Source: Prevotellaceae bacterium UBA7017 (lineage in GTDB: Bacteria; Bacteroidota; Bacteroidia; Bacteroidales; Bacteroidaceae). Taken from it: a stretch of DNA of 26,820 nt. Below the pieces are notes generated by a model that saw nothing but the letters and a program-made list of their open reading frames with translations, was not told the origin of the DNA and did not search any database. The position numbers and the translations under genes are program-made. Within the stretch, counting starts at the first letter, position 1. Each line of letters begins with the position of its first letter. The stretch covers positions 1 to 26,820 of the forward strand of contig DJWZ01000147.1 in NCBI GenBank assembly GCA_002449535.1. Reading direction: 5' to 3'. Positions 17,601-25,826 of this stretch are shown here, in pieces.

Positions 17601-18384
17601 TGTTTTTGCCCAATTTGCCGTTGATGGCATCAACCATCAATTTCGGTGCCTCGGCAGCATCGTCTGCCGTTGTTGCAGCAAGAGCGCCTGAATTACCCTC
17701 AAAGTTTGATTCTGCCTCCATCATTGATGTCGCAAGGTTATATACAGTAGTGAAATTCTGGATAGAGCCATTCACCTTGCCAGAAACAACGACATTGGCA
17801 AGAGCTACCTGCTTGGTCGAAGGGGTCAGCTTGCCGATGTATATTCTCACTGCCGTCACTCCTGTTGTTGGGACAATGGCAGGAAAGGTGGTCAAATCGT
17901 ATGATTTGTGCTCACTGGGGGTTGATTCACTATTTCTTCTGATTGCCTCATTTTCTGCAACGGATGTCGTGGTGCTTCCCTGTATGCATTCCACCCAGAT
18001 ATTCGGATCTCCAGTACCGACCTTCGTAATATCAAAGCTGAGCGTGGTCGGGGTAAACTCCAATCCTGCAGCAGGAGCAAAAGAAAACTCGATATAGTTT
18101 TCGTCAAGTTCAGAGCGATTATTGTTTTTCTTCACCAAGTCCGTAAAACGAGTATAGGTATTTCCAAAATACGTACCTGTAGCCGTCGCATCGATAACGA
18201 TATTACTACCCATTGTCCACGATGTTGAAAGGAATGCAGCAGAAGGACTTGCCGTAGCAGCACTCGTTGCGCCATCTGCCATACTCCAAGTGACACTCAT
18301 GTCTTCATTAGAATAACTTTGGGCAAGAGTCCCTGTTATTCCCATAATGAATAACACCAATAAGGAAAATAAACTTTTTTTCAT
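14695..18384 (-). CDS. Large multi-domain CE8 pectin methylesterase
   Basis: 1229 residues; most CE8 enzymes are near 300-400. Order: signal peptide (1-21); N-terminal beta-rich modules (about 25-205, 260-335 and 345-462), the last two ending in similar strands (GYIRSITVEG, TYLSNIKVNP); two short Ig-like repeats that start SGTVSGGD and SGTIENAP (about 466-620); the CE8 beta-helix (about 630-985); a beta-domain (about 1025-1185); and a C-terminal tail (KIYDLQGRRV, KGLYIVNGKK) of the type used for surface export. Catalytic positions are Gln832-Asp833 in SQDTFYG, Asp853 in NTDYIFGG, and Arg914 in LGRDW (usually LGRPW). It removes methyl esters so polygalacturonases can act, which fits its place first in the operon. 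The N-terminal modules may bind polysaccharide; that is inference. Confidence 0.93.
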   Translation of the reverse strand: MKKSLFSLLVLFIMGITGTLAQSYSNEDMSVTWSMADGATSAATASPSAAFLSTSWTMGSNIVIDATATGTYFGNTYTRFTDLVKKNNNRSELDENYIEFSFAPAAGLEFTPTTLSFDITKVGTGDPNIWVECIQGSTTTSVAENEAIRRNSESTPSEHKSYDLTTFPAIVPTTGVTAVRIYIGKLTPSTKQVALANVVVSGKVNGSIQNFTTVYNLATSMMEAESNFEGNSGALAATTADDAAEAPKLMVDAINGKLGKNNSDWAQINQGTVLTLPGVPEGAKIRFVLYNSTAFTINGVAYANGDTFEASKDQNVTMVCTTSGYIRSITVEGKAFVVIPNGYSNTWQFGKSNGAEVFELQKSPEYEYAVNGHSLIINTDAGKLNNASRTDQWCQCNNGTVFKVPVFEGAMVTWGRYAGGSETGFTINDQLYNEYYVATEEGTVEMAAMGITYLSNIKVNPVSVNAISGTVSGGDINGNTIILKAAGNGQEYSATVADNAFSVKLPADKYTIGIGGDVPFIVSSPETVTLSEDGSIGVVTISEASAQTVSGTIENAPAEAFTLTFTGASNVETVNCEAGSASYTTALMPDTYTISSNVGALSPLSVESFKVVNAAVSHNIYFPEPAVPAATQAEITVDNTAAVAANVYNTVTDALAAAKAGSVSNPVITLTSGQTYREQVIVDQANVTLKTSGAEKATITWYYGIGYSYYSLNSDGYYDKDRAMTRNSLKKLNPARWGATVLVKKTGNNFKAENIVFENSFNQYYTEEEVTDGVLATQVGDASITYNRTLKKGEAGYKEADSKDVTERAAAIGFENSPTGCQLYNCRFVGSQDTFYGSGTLYVKDCDIVGNTDYIFGGGQVVFDNCNLVIGGYSDKRTSAYITAQKGNAGEAFIFRDCTVKAADRAYVSANLGRDWGGASATVYFFNLKNEIGDNLVYRWTDMGGGVSAGTADLHIYDFDLAVNAAYGTTGSAGANINGLLSDDIALGLYAGVVSRLGFTPEKIYDGALELSENSAYNVCRIAANDNVQRSVILNRAIAAGSWNTIVLPFAVSKSDLETAFGTTAAVARFTEAAGDALGFASVTSLNANEPYLIKVDNDVNSVKSFSNVTIVNSSDPKASVGDYTFQGTYGSGNVPANSYILTDNALAKQKDDQTKINSFQGYFTGATSSSADRLLVKVDGEAMGISSPTLDTSVSGSRSSMKIYDLQGRRVTNPQKGLYIVNGKKMTK

Positions 18385-18426
18385 AGCTTTAGTATTTTAA
18401 ATTGTTTAGATATTATTTCTTGGGCA

Positions 18427-18434
18427 CAAAGATA
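18427..18434 (-). promoter_or_regulatory. -7 box for the CE8-GH28-GH43 operon
   Basis: On the - strand this reads TATCTTTG, a perfect TAnnTTTG, 42 bases before the CE8 start codon. No TTTG occurs 19-21 bases further upstream, so the -33 element is poor. This suits a promoter that needs an activator. Confidence 0.6.
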
Positions 18435-18481
18435 ATAATAATATAATATGTGTAGGGGGAAAGATTGTTCAGAAATGAGTA

Positions 18482-18541
18482 AAAACGACGATTTCATGGC
18501 AAAAAATGAAGATATTGAAAGAAAATACCCCATAAAACGAC
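18482..18541 (+). repeat. Direct repeat AAAACGAC in the divergent promoter region
   Basis: AAAACGAC occurs at 18482-18489 and again at 18534-18541, start to start 52 bases, about five helical turns. Both copies lie between the divergent -7 boxes of the CE8 operon and the susC operon. Direct repeats are the usual target form of AraC-type regulators, so these are candidate binding sites, unproven. Confidence 0.35.
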
Positions 18542-18574
18542 AAAAAAGAACTCCCGTATTTGTAAAATAATATG

Positions 18575-18582
18575 TATTTTTG
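18575..18582 (+). promoter_or_regulatory. -7 box for the susC operon
   Basis: TATTTTTG matches TAnnTTTG exactly, 38 bases before the susC ATG. The only nearby TTTG (18559-18562) is 12 bases upstream instead of 19-21, so the -33 element is non-consensus and activation is probably required. Confidence 0.6.
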
Positions 18583-18620
18583 CAAAAATTTTTTATTACT
18601 AACTTAAATAAATTAATTCT

Positions 18621-21600
18621 ATGTCACTAAAACAAAAGAGTATTCGAACGACGCTACTGCTCGCCCTACTGATGTTTGTAGGCAGCATAGCAGCCCAGAC
18701 TGTTAAAGTCAACGTGAAAGACTCGCAAGGCGAGGCTGTCATAGGCGCCAGTGTTGTTGAATCAGGAACTACCAATGGCGGTGTTACTGATTTTGATGGC
18801 AATTACACAATTAAACTTAGTGGGAAAAACACTTCTGTTACGGTGTCTTACATTGGAATGAAGTCCAAAAAAGTCGATGTGAAGGGGAAAACTTCCGTTG
18901 ACATCGTATTGGAAGATGATGACAACACCACACTGAATGACGTAGTGGTCATCGGTTATGGTACTGTACGCAAGAAGGACCTGACAGGTTCTGTAGCCTC
19001 TATTAAAGGTGAAAAACTTGCTGAAATACCCGTTCCAAATGTCAGTGAGGCACTGACAGGAAAGTTGGCTGGTGTGAATATTACCACAACAGAAGGTTCA
19101 CCAGATGCCGATGTAAAGATTCGTGTGCGTGGAGGTGGTTCTCTGTCACAAGACAACTCTCCTCTTTACATTGTAGATGGTTTCCCCGTATCAAGTATCA
19201 GCGACATTTCTCCATCAGAAATTGAGAGCATCGACGTATTGAAGGACGCTTCCTCTACTGCCATCTATGGTGCACGTGGTGCTAATGGCGTAATCATCGT
19301 AACCACAAAAAGCGGCAAGGAAGGCGATATTCAGGTAAACCTGAGTGCTTCGCATGGATGGAAGAAGATGACAAAGGAAGTGAAGGTGATGGATCCTTAC
19401 AACTTTGCACTATACCAGTATGAGTTAGGCTCTAAAGACTACGGAAACTATAACGATATGGATATCTGGCAATCTGTTGACGGTAATAACTGGCAAGACC
19501 AGGTATTTGGACGTACAGGTCATCAGAACCAATACAACATCAATGTCAGTGGAGGTTCAAAAGATATTAAATTTAACGCAGGTCTGAGCCACAATGACGA
19601 AAAGAGTATCATGATGGGGTCTGGCTATAGCAAAAACAACATCAACGCCAAGTTGAATGCGAAAGTAAGCAAATGGATTACTATCGATTTCAACGGTCGT
19701 TTAAGTTTTACAAAGTTGGACGGTCTGAATGGCGGTGCCGATACTAACGAGTCGAATGCAGCAAACTCAATTGTTGCCAATACAGTAAGATACGGTCCTG
19801 TTGACCCATTAAACAATAGCGATGAAGACGAAAGCAATAGTACAAGTATGCGTCGCACACCATATCAACGTATTGATGCTACATACAAATACCAGGAACG
19901 TTTCCAGCAATCATATAATGGTGGAGTAAACTGGAAACCATTTAAGAATTTTACATTCCGTACTGAGATAGGTTATACCTGGAAGTATGATAAAAGCGAA
20001 CAGGTATGGGGCAGTGATGCAACAACAAACTCTAAGTACGGCTACAATGGTGACCCACAAGCACAGTTCATCCGTGTAGATGCAAGGAACTGGAGAAATG
20101 CTAACACTGTGACATACGACAACAAGAAGTTATTCGAGGGGCATCACCTCAACGTTATGATTGGTCAGGAATGGAGCAGTGCTAAACAAACGACACGTAC
20201 AAGCACATCAGTTGCTTATCCAAACGATTTCACGATAGACCAAGTTCTTGCAAATACTGAAGCAGGATTACCTTTGGCTAATGAAAGCTACATAGCTGCG
20301 AAAGACAACCTATTGTCATTCTTCGGTCGTATCAACTACACCATCCACGACAAGTATTTGGCAACATTTACCCTACGTACCGATGGCTCCAGCAAGTTTG
20401 GCGATGGACACCGTTGGGGTACATTCCCATCATTAGCACTGGCATGGCGAATGAATGAAGAGAACTTCTTAAAGGACGTAGATTGGCTCTCAAACTTAAA
20501 GTTACGTCTCAGTTTCGGTACTGCAGGTAACAACCGAATCAACAGCGGTCTGATATCTACTACCTACTCTATGGCGGGCAATACTGGTAAAGCAGCCTTC
20601 TTCAATGGTAATCGTGCTCCAGCATTGCAACATGGTACATATCTTTACAATCCAGACCTAAAGTGGGAAACCACAGTCACTCGTAACATCGGATTCGACT
20701 TTGGTTTCTTCAACAGCCGTATTAACGGTACTTTAGATTTCTATTGGAACACAACACGTGACCTGCTGATGCAGAGTGTCGTGCCTTCAAATACTGGTTA
20801 TAGCTATCAGTTCCAGAACTTCGGTAAGACCTCTAATAGCGGTATCGAACTTACCTTGAATGCTGCAATAATTGAAAGAAGAAATTTCAACCTTAATTTC
20901 AATTTCAACATTGCATATAACCACAACAAGATTGATGAGTTAGCTATGGAGAACCCATGGCAAAGTAGTAGCTGGGCAGGTAGTACCATTTCCAAATACG
21001 AGGATTTCCGAGTAGAGGCAGGTGGTCGTCTCGGTGAGATATGGGGTTACAAGCAGAATGGTTACTACACTGTTTATAACCCGGCAACAGGTACAGGTGA
21101 CTTAGCTTATGACGGAAGCAAATGGGTAATGGTAAATGGCACTGACAATAGCTATACGTTGTTTGGTGGAAACCTCTATCCTGGCGTACCGAAAGTAGAA
21201 GTTGATGGCAATGGCGACCCTATCAAACAGCGTTTAGGCAACACCATAGCTCCTACAACTGGTGGCTTTGGCTTCGACTCTCAGTATAAGACCAAGTATG
21301 GAACATTTGACTTCAATGTGTTCTTCAACTATTCATTGGGCAACAAGATTATCAATGGCACAAAGTTGGCTAACGCCTTCTATGCTGGTTCCCAAAAGAA
21401 CTACAATCTGGTGTCTGATTTCAATCTGGACAACCGTTTCACATATATTGATCCTGACAATGGGTTAAACATTGGTCGTCCGGCCACATCTACAGTAACT
21501 GCATATGGTGGCCTTGCAGCATCAGGATATGCAGAAGGTTTAATGAGTCGTTTAGCTGAAATCAATACAGGAAAAGCCATGTATAACCCTGCTGGTGTTA

Positions 21601-21884
21601 CTGCAATGCAGCTCACCGATTATGCTGTAGAAAATGCATCATTCTTGCGTCTACAGAACATTACTATAGGCTACACATTACCAAAGGCATGGCTAAAGAA
21701 GATATTCCTTACCAACGTCCGTTTGTACGTAACCGCATACAACTTGGCATGCATAACAAGCTATAGCGGATACGACCCAGAGGTGGATACCAGCAGTAAA
21801 AGAAACAAAATGACCCCAGGTGTGGACTATGCAGCCTATCCAAAGAGCCGTTCTTATGTGGTTGGTATTAACGTTTCTTTCTAA
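18621..21884 (+). CDS. SusC/RagA-like TonB-dependent outer-membrane transporter
   Basis: 1087 residues. A signal peptide ends near residue 25 (GSIAAQ). A carboxypeptidase-D regulatory-like domain follows (about 28-97), then the conserved segment LNDVVVIGYGTVRKKDLTGS around residues 105-123, which includes the TonB contact region. The plug domain is at about 115-235 (LYIVDGFPV, IDVLKDASSTAIYGARGANG), and the remainder is the 22-strand barrel, ending in the aromatic residue Phe (VVGINVSF) needed for outer-membrane insertion. It imports oligosaccharides with energy from TonB-ExbBD. It is paired with the SusD gene 35 bases downstream. Given the flanking CE8 and GH28 genes, the cargo is probably oligogalacturonides; this is inferred from context. 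Confidence 0.96.
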   Translation: MSLKQKSIRTTLLLALLMFVGSIAAQTVKVNVKDSQGEAVIGASVVESGTTNGGVTDFDGNYTIKLSGKNTSVTVSYIGMKSKKVDVKGKTSVDIVLEDDDNTTLNDVVVIGYGTVRKKDLTGSVASIKGEKLAEIPVPNVSEALTGKLAGVNITTTEGSPDADVKIRVRGGGSLSQDNSPLYIVDGFPVSSISDISPSEIESIDVLKDASSTAIYGARGANGVIIVTTKSGKEGDIQVNLSASHGWKKMTKEVKVMDPYNFALYQYELGSKDYGNYNDMDIWQSVDGNNWQDQVFGRTGHQNQYNINVSGGSKDIKFNAGLSHNDEKSIMMGSGYSKNNINAKLNAKVSKWITIDFNGRLSFTKLDGLNGGADTNESNAANSIVANTVRYGPVDPLNNSDEDESNSTSMRRTPYQRIDATYKYQERFQQSYNGGVNWKPFKNFTFRTEIGYTWKYDKSEQVWGSDATTNSKYGYNGDPQAQFIRVDARNWRNANTVTYDNKKLFEGHHLNVMIGQEWSSAKQTTRTSTSVAYPNDFTIDQVLANTEAGLPLANESYIAAKDNLLSFFGRINYTIHDKYLATFTLRTDGSSKFGDGHRWGTFPSLALAWRMNEENFLKDVDWLSNLKLRLSFGTAGNNRINSGLISTTYSMAGNTGKAAFFNGNRAPALQHGTYLYNPDLKWETTVTRNIGFDFGFFNSRINGTLDFYWNTTRDLLMQSVVPSNTGYSYQFQNFGKTSNSGIELTLNAAIIERRNFNLNFNFNIAYNHNKIDELAMENPWQSSSWAGSTISKYEDFRVEAGGRLGEIWGYKQNGYYTVYNPATGTGDLAYDGSKWVMVNGTDNSYTLFGGNLYPGVPKVEVDGNGDPIKQRLGNTIAPTTGGFGFDSQYKTKYGTFDFNVFFNYSLGNKIINGTKLANAFYAGSQKNYNLVSDFNLDNRFTYIDPDNGLNIGRPATSTVTAYGGLAASGYAEGLMSRLAEINTGKAMYNPAGVTAMQLTDYAVENASFLRLQNITIGYTLPKAWLKKIFLTNVRLYVTAYNLACITSYSGYDPEVDTSSKRNKMTPGVDYAAYPKSRSYVVGINVSF

Positions 21885-21919
21885 TCCAGAATTATTAACG
21901 ACATAAAAATAATAAACTT

Positions 21920-23896
21920 ATGAAAAAGATATTTCCAATCATAGCACTGGCTTTGAGTGCGCTTGGGATGACCAGTTGCTCCGACTTCTTGGATCAAACA
22001 TCTCCCTCAGAGTTAGCTGACGATGCGGTATGGAGTTCTACCTACTATACCGAACTACGTGTCAATCGTCTATATGGGCAATTAACAAATGACCGTTCAT
22101 ACTCTCAGGACCTTTCTATTGTATGGTGTATGAATAGTGATATCGAACTTGTTGACGGTTTGGGCGACAATGCGTTAAACACCTCCAGTGAACGTGGTGC
22201 CATGAACTACAACCTTGATCCAGGATGGGCAAGGATTGGCGACGTATGGACAATGCTGTATGGTATCATTGAAGATGCAAACCTCAATATTGAAGGCATA
22301 CGTGGCAGTTCACTACTTACGAGCGGCTCTGAAAGTCAGAAAACTAAAATGCAAAGATATCTTGGAGAAAGCCTGACACTTAGGGCAATGATATATTTTG
22401 ACTTGATCCGTTATTTCGGTGACATACCGTTCAAAACAGAGATTTCAAAGAGTGATTTGAGTAATGCATATCTGGGCAAGACTGACCGTGACGTGATTAT
22501 GGATGCATTAATCAAAGATTTGGAAGAAGCTATAAATTATCTGCCATGGGCTGGTGATGATATCAGCACAGAGCATGTAAATAAAGGCTATGCTCATGCT
22601 CTTTTGGCTCAGATTGCTATGACAAAGGCTGGATGGGCTATTCGAGAGACAGCAAAAGAGGGCTACGAGACTGCAACATACAGCGATGCGGTATATCCAA
22701 CCCAGCGTCCTGATGCTGCCACACGCACTGCTCTTTATGAAAAGGCATTGACCAATCTTACAGCTATCATAATCAGTGGTAAGCACGACTTAGCTGCTGA
22801 TTTCGAAACACTTTGGGACAACCAGAACAAACGTAAACTCGTCGCTACGACACCTGAGAATCTATTTGAAATCCCTATGGGTCTGAATGTTAGCGGTGAG
22901 TTGGGCTATACGGTTGGTGTACGTATGAATGGCATCACCTCTAAATACGGCTACGGAAACTCTTCTGGCAAGATGAAGGTTACAGCTCCGCTACTCTATT
23001 CTTATGACCCATCCGACCAGCGCCGCGATATTACCGTAGCACCATTTGAAATCAAAGAAGATGACACGAAAGGCACCATAGAGGCTATGCTCGAGAACGC
23101 CCCATTTGGTCTTTATGTAGGAAAATGGGATTGCCGGAGAATGGCTAACGACTGGTTACAGGAGAATCTTAAAGCTTCTGCCAAGCACATGACAGGCATT
23201 AACCCTATCAAGGCTCGTTATGCTAATGTGCTGTTATGGTTTGCTGAGGTTATGAATGAGCTCTATGGTCCTACTGTCGCTGATGCTACATGTGGAATGT
23301 CAGCATACGATGCTTTAGCAAAAGTACACAATCGTGCCTTTGCTACTGCACAGGATGCCAACGCATTCCTCACTGCAGCTAAGACTGACAAGGATGCTAT
23401 GTTCAAAGCTATTGTAGATGAGAATGCATGGGAATTTGCTGGAGAGGGATTCCGTAAGTTCGAGCTTATTCGTTGGAACCTTTTGGTTGACAAAATTAAA
23501 GAATTCAAGCAAACATACCTGAATCAGCTGGCTGATGGAACGACATATCAAAAGAACGTCTATTTCAACTACATTAAGGACGCTAATGGAAATCCAACCA
23601 ACCGGATTGACTTCAGCACAATCACATGGTACACTGACGCAAGCGCCAGTGCTGACAGCTATGACGCATCTGCTAAGAGTTTCGGTAATGGCAGTATCAC
23701 CAGTGAGACTGACACACAGGTACGCACAAATCTGCCCTCTATTTCTAATGGTTTGGTAGGTAAGTCCACTGTAAGTGGTACCACCATTACATATGAGGAG
23801 CCTGCTGTGAAGAATCGCTACCTTATACCGATTGCTTCAACAACAATCTCTGCTTCCAACGGTATGATACACAACTCTTATGGATACTCCGACTAA
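21920..23896 (+). CDS. SusD/RagB-like surface glycan-binding lipoprotein
   Basis: 658 residues, at the long end for the family. The N-terminus MKKIFPIIALALSALGMTSC has a lipobox with Cys20 as the lipidated residue, followed by SDFLDQTSPSEL, typical of SusD proteins. TPR-type helices are visible, for example QRYLGESLTLRAMIYFDLIR (about 144-163), and the conserved late motif ENAWEFAGEGFRKFELIRWN occurs at about 501-520, with the C-terminal NRYLIPI. SusD caps SusC on the cell surface and hands over bound sugars. The 35-base gap shows operon pairing with the SusC gene. The residues that bind ligand cannot be named from sequence alone. Confidence 0.95.
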   Translation: MKKIFPIIALALSALGMTSCSDFLDQTSPSELADDAVWSSTYYTELRVNRLYGQLTNDRSYSQDLSIVWCMNSDIELVDGLGDNALNTSSERGAMNYNLDPGWARIGDVWTMLYGIIEDANLNIEGIRGSSLLTSGSESQKTKMQRYLGESLTLRAMIYFDLIRYFGDIPFKTEISKSDLSNAYLGKTDRDVIMDALIKDLEEAINYLPWAGDDISTEHVNKGYAHALLAQIAMTKAGWAIRETAKEGYETATYSDAVYPTQRPDAATRTALYEKALTNLTAIIISGKHDLAADFETLWDNQNKRKLVATTPENLFEIPMGLNVSGELGYTVGVRMNGITSKYGYGNSSGKMKVTAPLLYSYDPSDQRRDITVAPFEIKEDDTKGTIEAMLENAPFGLYVGKWDCRRMANDWLQENLKASAKHMTGINPIKARYANVLLWFAEVMNELYGPTVADATCGMSAYDALAKVHNRAFATAQDANAFLTAAKTDKDAMFKAIVDENAWEFAGEGFRKFELIRWNLLVDKIKEFKQTYLNQLADGTTYQKNVYFNYIKDANGNPTNRIDFSTITWYTDASASADSYDASAKSFGNGSITSETDTQVRTNLPSISNGLVGKSTVSGTTITYEEPAVKNRYLIPIASTTISASNGMIHNSYGYSD

Positions 23897-23928
23897 TAGA
23901 CTATCACAATCATTAATAAAAAACGATT

Positions 23929-25665
23929 ATGAAACTGCATATATTAAATAAGGTATTAGGCTTGGGCGCTATAGCCCTATGCCTTACCGCCTGCACCGAC
24001 AGCAATGACTGGAGTACTGATGCTTCAAAGTCACGAATGTTTTCAGTGTCTGGCAACGACATCTCCATCGTACGTTATATGACTGAACTTGATATCACCT
24101 TCAGTCCCGTCAAAGGTGCAGAGTCCTATACTCTCGAGATTAGCCGAGACACTTTATATGACGAAATCGAGGAAGGAGCTACTAACACTTCACGGGTTAT
24201 TCACATTACTCCTGCCGAAGCTAAGGACACTATTAAGGTTAAAGACCTGAAAAAAGATACTCGATATTATGTTCGCATACGTACTACATCCGCAGATATG
24301 CCCCCATCAAAGTGGTCATACTATAAGGATAGCAAGAACCGCTATTATATAAAGACTAAGGCAGAACAGCTCTTCTACACAGCGAAATATTTTGCACAGA
24401 CAGTCATCAGACCTACTGACCTTTTCCAAGATCATGTTCAACTTAGCTGGAAGAAGGATGAAGGCTCAGCAACTGCTGCTGTTGACCATGTCGTTATCTC
24501 AAACGGCAGTCAGCAAATAGCGAGTATCTCACTTAGCGATACGGAAAAGACAAATCGTCTATGTGTTATAAATTATGAGGATTATGGTCTGACACTTAAC
24601 ACCACGTATAACTTCAAAATATACAATGGCGATGATAAGCGTGGCGAGCTGAATGTCACCACTCCTAAACCACTGCCAGCAGGTATACATATCCTTGATA
24701 CCGATGCAGGTGAGACATTGGAATCACTTATCAATTCAGCTACTGCAGACGTTGTTATCGGTATCCCTGCTACTTCTGCCGATGTAGAAGATCCTTTTGA
24801 TGATGCTATTAGCGTTAGTGCCATTACTATCCCCGATGGAGTGTCTGTCACTTTGATTGGTCTTCCAGGGGGCAAGCCACGTTTCCTTTCATTCAAGAAG
24901 CCAATTAACATTGCAGGAAATCACGACTTAATTCGATTTGAGAATGTTCAAATTACCGATGGAGGTTGCCAGTATCTCATCAACCAAAGCACTGGTTTTA
25001 CTATAGGTAGCATAGAATTCGACAATGTTAGGATACCTTCTATGTCTCGTTCTTTGTTCCGTTTGAACACCAATGACCAATGTACGCTAAATAAGTTGCT
25101 GCTTGAAAATATCTATATAGAAAATCAAGGTAGTGGCGGCTATGCTCTACTTTATGCAAACAAGAGCAACTATACTATCAAAGAGGTGTATTTAAACAAC
25201 TCAACTCTGAGCAACATGGTACATTCCTTCATCGATTTCCGTAATGCCAATGTTGAAAGTATAAATGTAAACAATGTTACTTTCTACGACATCATTGGAA
25301 GTGATAAATACTTTATTGATGCACAGAACACACTGCCGACATACAATATCAATAACAGCATCTTTGCCAAGACAAACAAAACTTCCGCCAAAGGCATACG
25401 CGATGCAGAAACAGAAAAGAAGGATGACAATGGTAAGTCATTATACTTTACCTATACCTTTGGAACCTGCTACATGACCAGCGATTTCGTATTTAAAAAA
25501 GATGCTTCGGAAAAACCAGAGTGGGCTGGACGTCCTTTCTATGCCGGATCAAATGTTCCTGCTTCAACAAAGATTATGAAGGATCCAAAGAACGGTGATT
25601 TCACCATCACAGACAACACCGTTGAAGGTGGCGACCCACGTTGGGTACAGCCGAGTGACGATTAA
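23929..25665 (+). CDS. SusE-position lipoprotein with Fn3 domains and beta-helix-like C-terminus (DUF4957/DUF5123-like)
   Basis: 578 residues. A lipoprotein signal ends at Cys22 (LCLTACTDS). Residues about 35-135 and 145-245 look like two fibronectin type III modules. From about 250 to 560 the sequence has repeated short strands such as IGSIEFDNVRI, LLLENIYIEN, VYLNNSTLSN and INVNNVTFYD, the rhythm of a right-handed parallel beta-helix. This layout matches proteins annotated DUF4957/DUF5123 in pectin loci; I name those families from memory. No pectate lyase catalytic set is evident, so I read it as a surface-anchored pectin-binding protein, not an enzyme. It follows susD by 32 bases and is closed by a terminator, so it is the third gene of the susCD operon. 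Confidence 0.82.
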   Translation: MKLHILNKVLGLGAIALCLTACTDSNDWSTDASKSRMFSVSGNDISIVRYMTELDITFSPVKGAESYTLEISRDTLYDEIEEGATNTSRVIHITPAEAKDTIKVKDLKKDTRYYVRIRTTSADMPPSKWSYYKDSKNRYYIKTKAEQLFYTAKYFAQTVIRPTDLFQDHVQLSWKKDEGSATAAVDHVVISNGSQQIASISLSDTEKTNRLCVINYEDYGLTLNTTYNFKIYNGDDKRGELNVTTPKPLPAGIHILDTDAGETLESLINSATADVVIGIPATSADVEDPFDDAISVSAITIPDGVSVTLIGLPGGKPRFLSFKKPINIAGNHDLIRFENVQITDGGCQYLINQSTGFTIGSIEFDNVRIPSMSRSLFRLNTNDQCTLNKLLLENIYIENQGSGGYALLYANKSNYTIKEVYLNNSTLSNMVHSFIDFRNANVESINVNNVTFYDIIGSDKYFIDAQNTLPTYNINNSIFAKTNKTSAKGIRDAETEKKDDNGKSLYFTYTFGTCYMTSDFVFKKDASEKPEWAGRPFYAGSNVPASTKIMKDPKNGDFTITDNTVEGGDPRWVQPSDD

Positions 25666-25690
25666 TCAAACCAACCAATCATAAAAAAAT

Positions 25691-25723
25691 AGGGGGATAG
25701 TCTTGCGATTATTCCCCTTTTTT
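25691..25723 (+). terminator. Rho-independent terminator after the susCD operon
   Basis: AGGGGGATAG (25691-25700) pairs with TTATTCCCCT (25709-25718), with G-T wobbles, around the 8-base loop TCTTGCGA. A T-run follows immediately, and an A-run precedes the stem. It lies 25 bases after the stop codon. Confidence 0.8.
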
Positions 25724-25790
25724 ATGCCTTTTTGTACCATTTTCCACATGTTACGGCAATAATTACACCTTAGTTATGTTTATTAAGTAG

Positions 25791-25798
25791 TATTTTTG
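25791..25798 (+). promoter_or_regulatory. -7 box for the second GH28 gene
   Basis: TATTTTTG is an exact TAnnTTTG box, 28 bases before the ATG at 25827 and identical to the susC -7 box. No TTTG is present 19-21 bases upstream. With the terminator just before it, the gene probably has its own regulated promoter. Confidence 0.6.
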
Positions 25799-25826
25799 CA
25801 GCGAAATTATATAATAAATATAACCT

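Noticed and set aside
17579..18097. A 172-codon open frame on the + strand opposite the CE8 gene
   Set aside because: It lies wholly inside the methylesterase, has no promoter box or leader, and its translation is low-complexity Ser/Ala/Val-rich shadow sequence.
18559..18582. Full -33/-7 promoter for susC using TTTG at 18559-18562
   Set aside because: The spacing is only 12 bases where 19-21 is needed, so the TTTG was not accepted as a -33 box.
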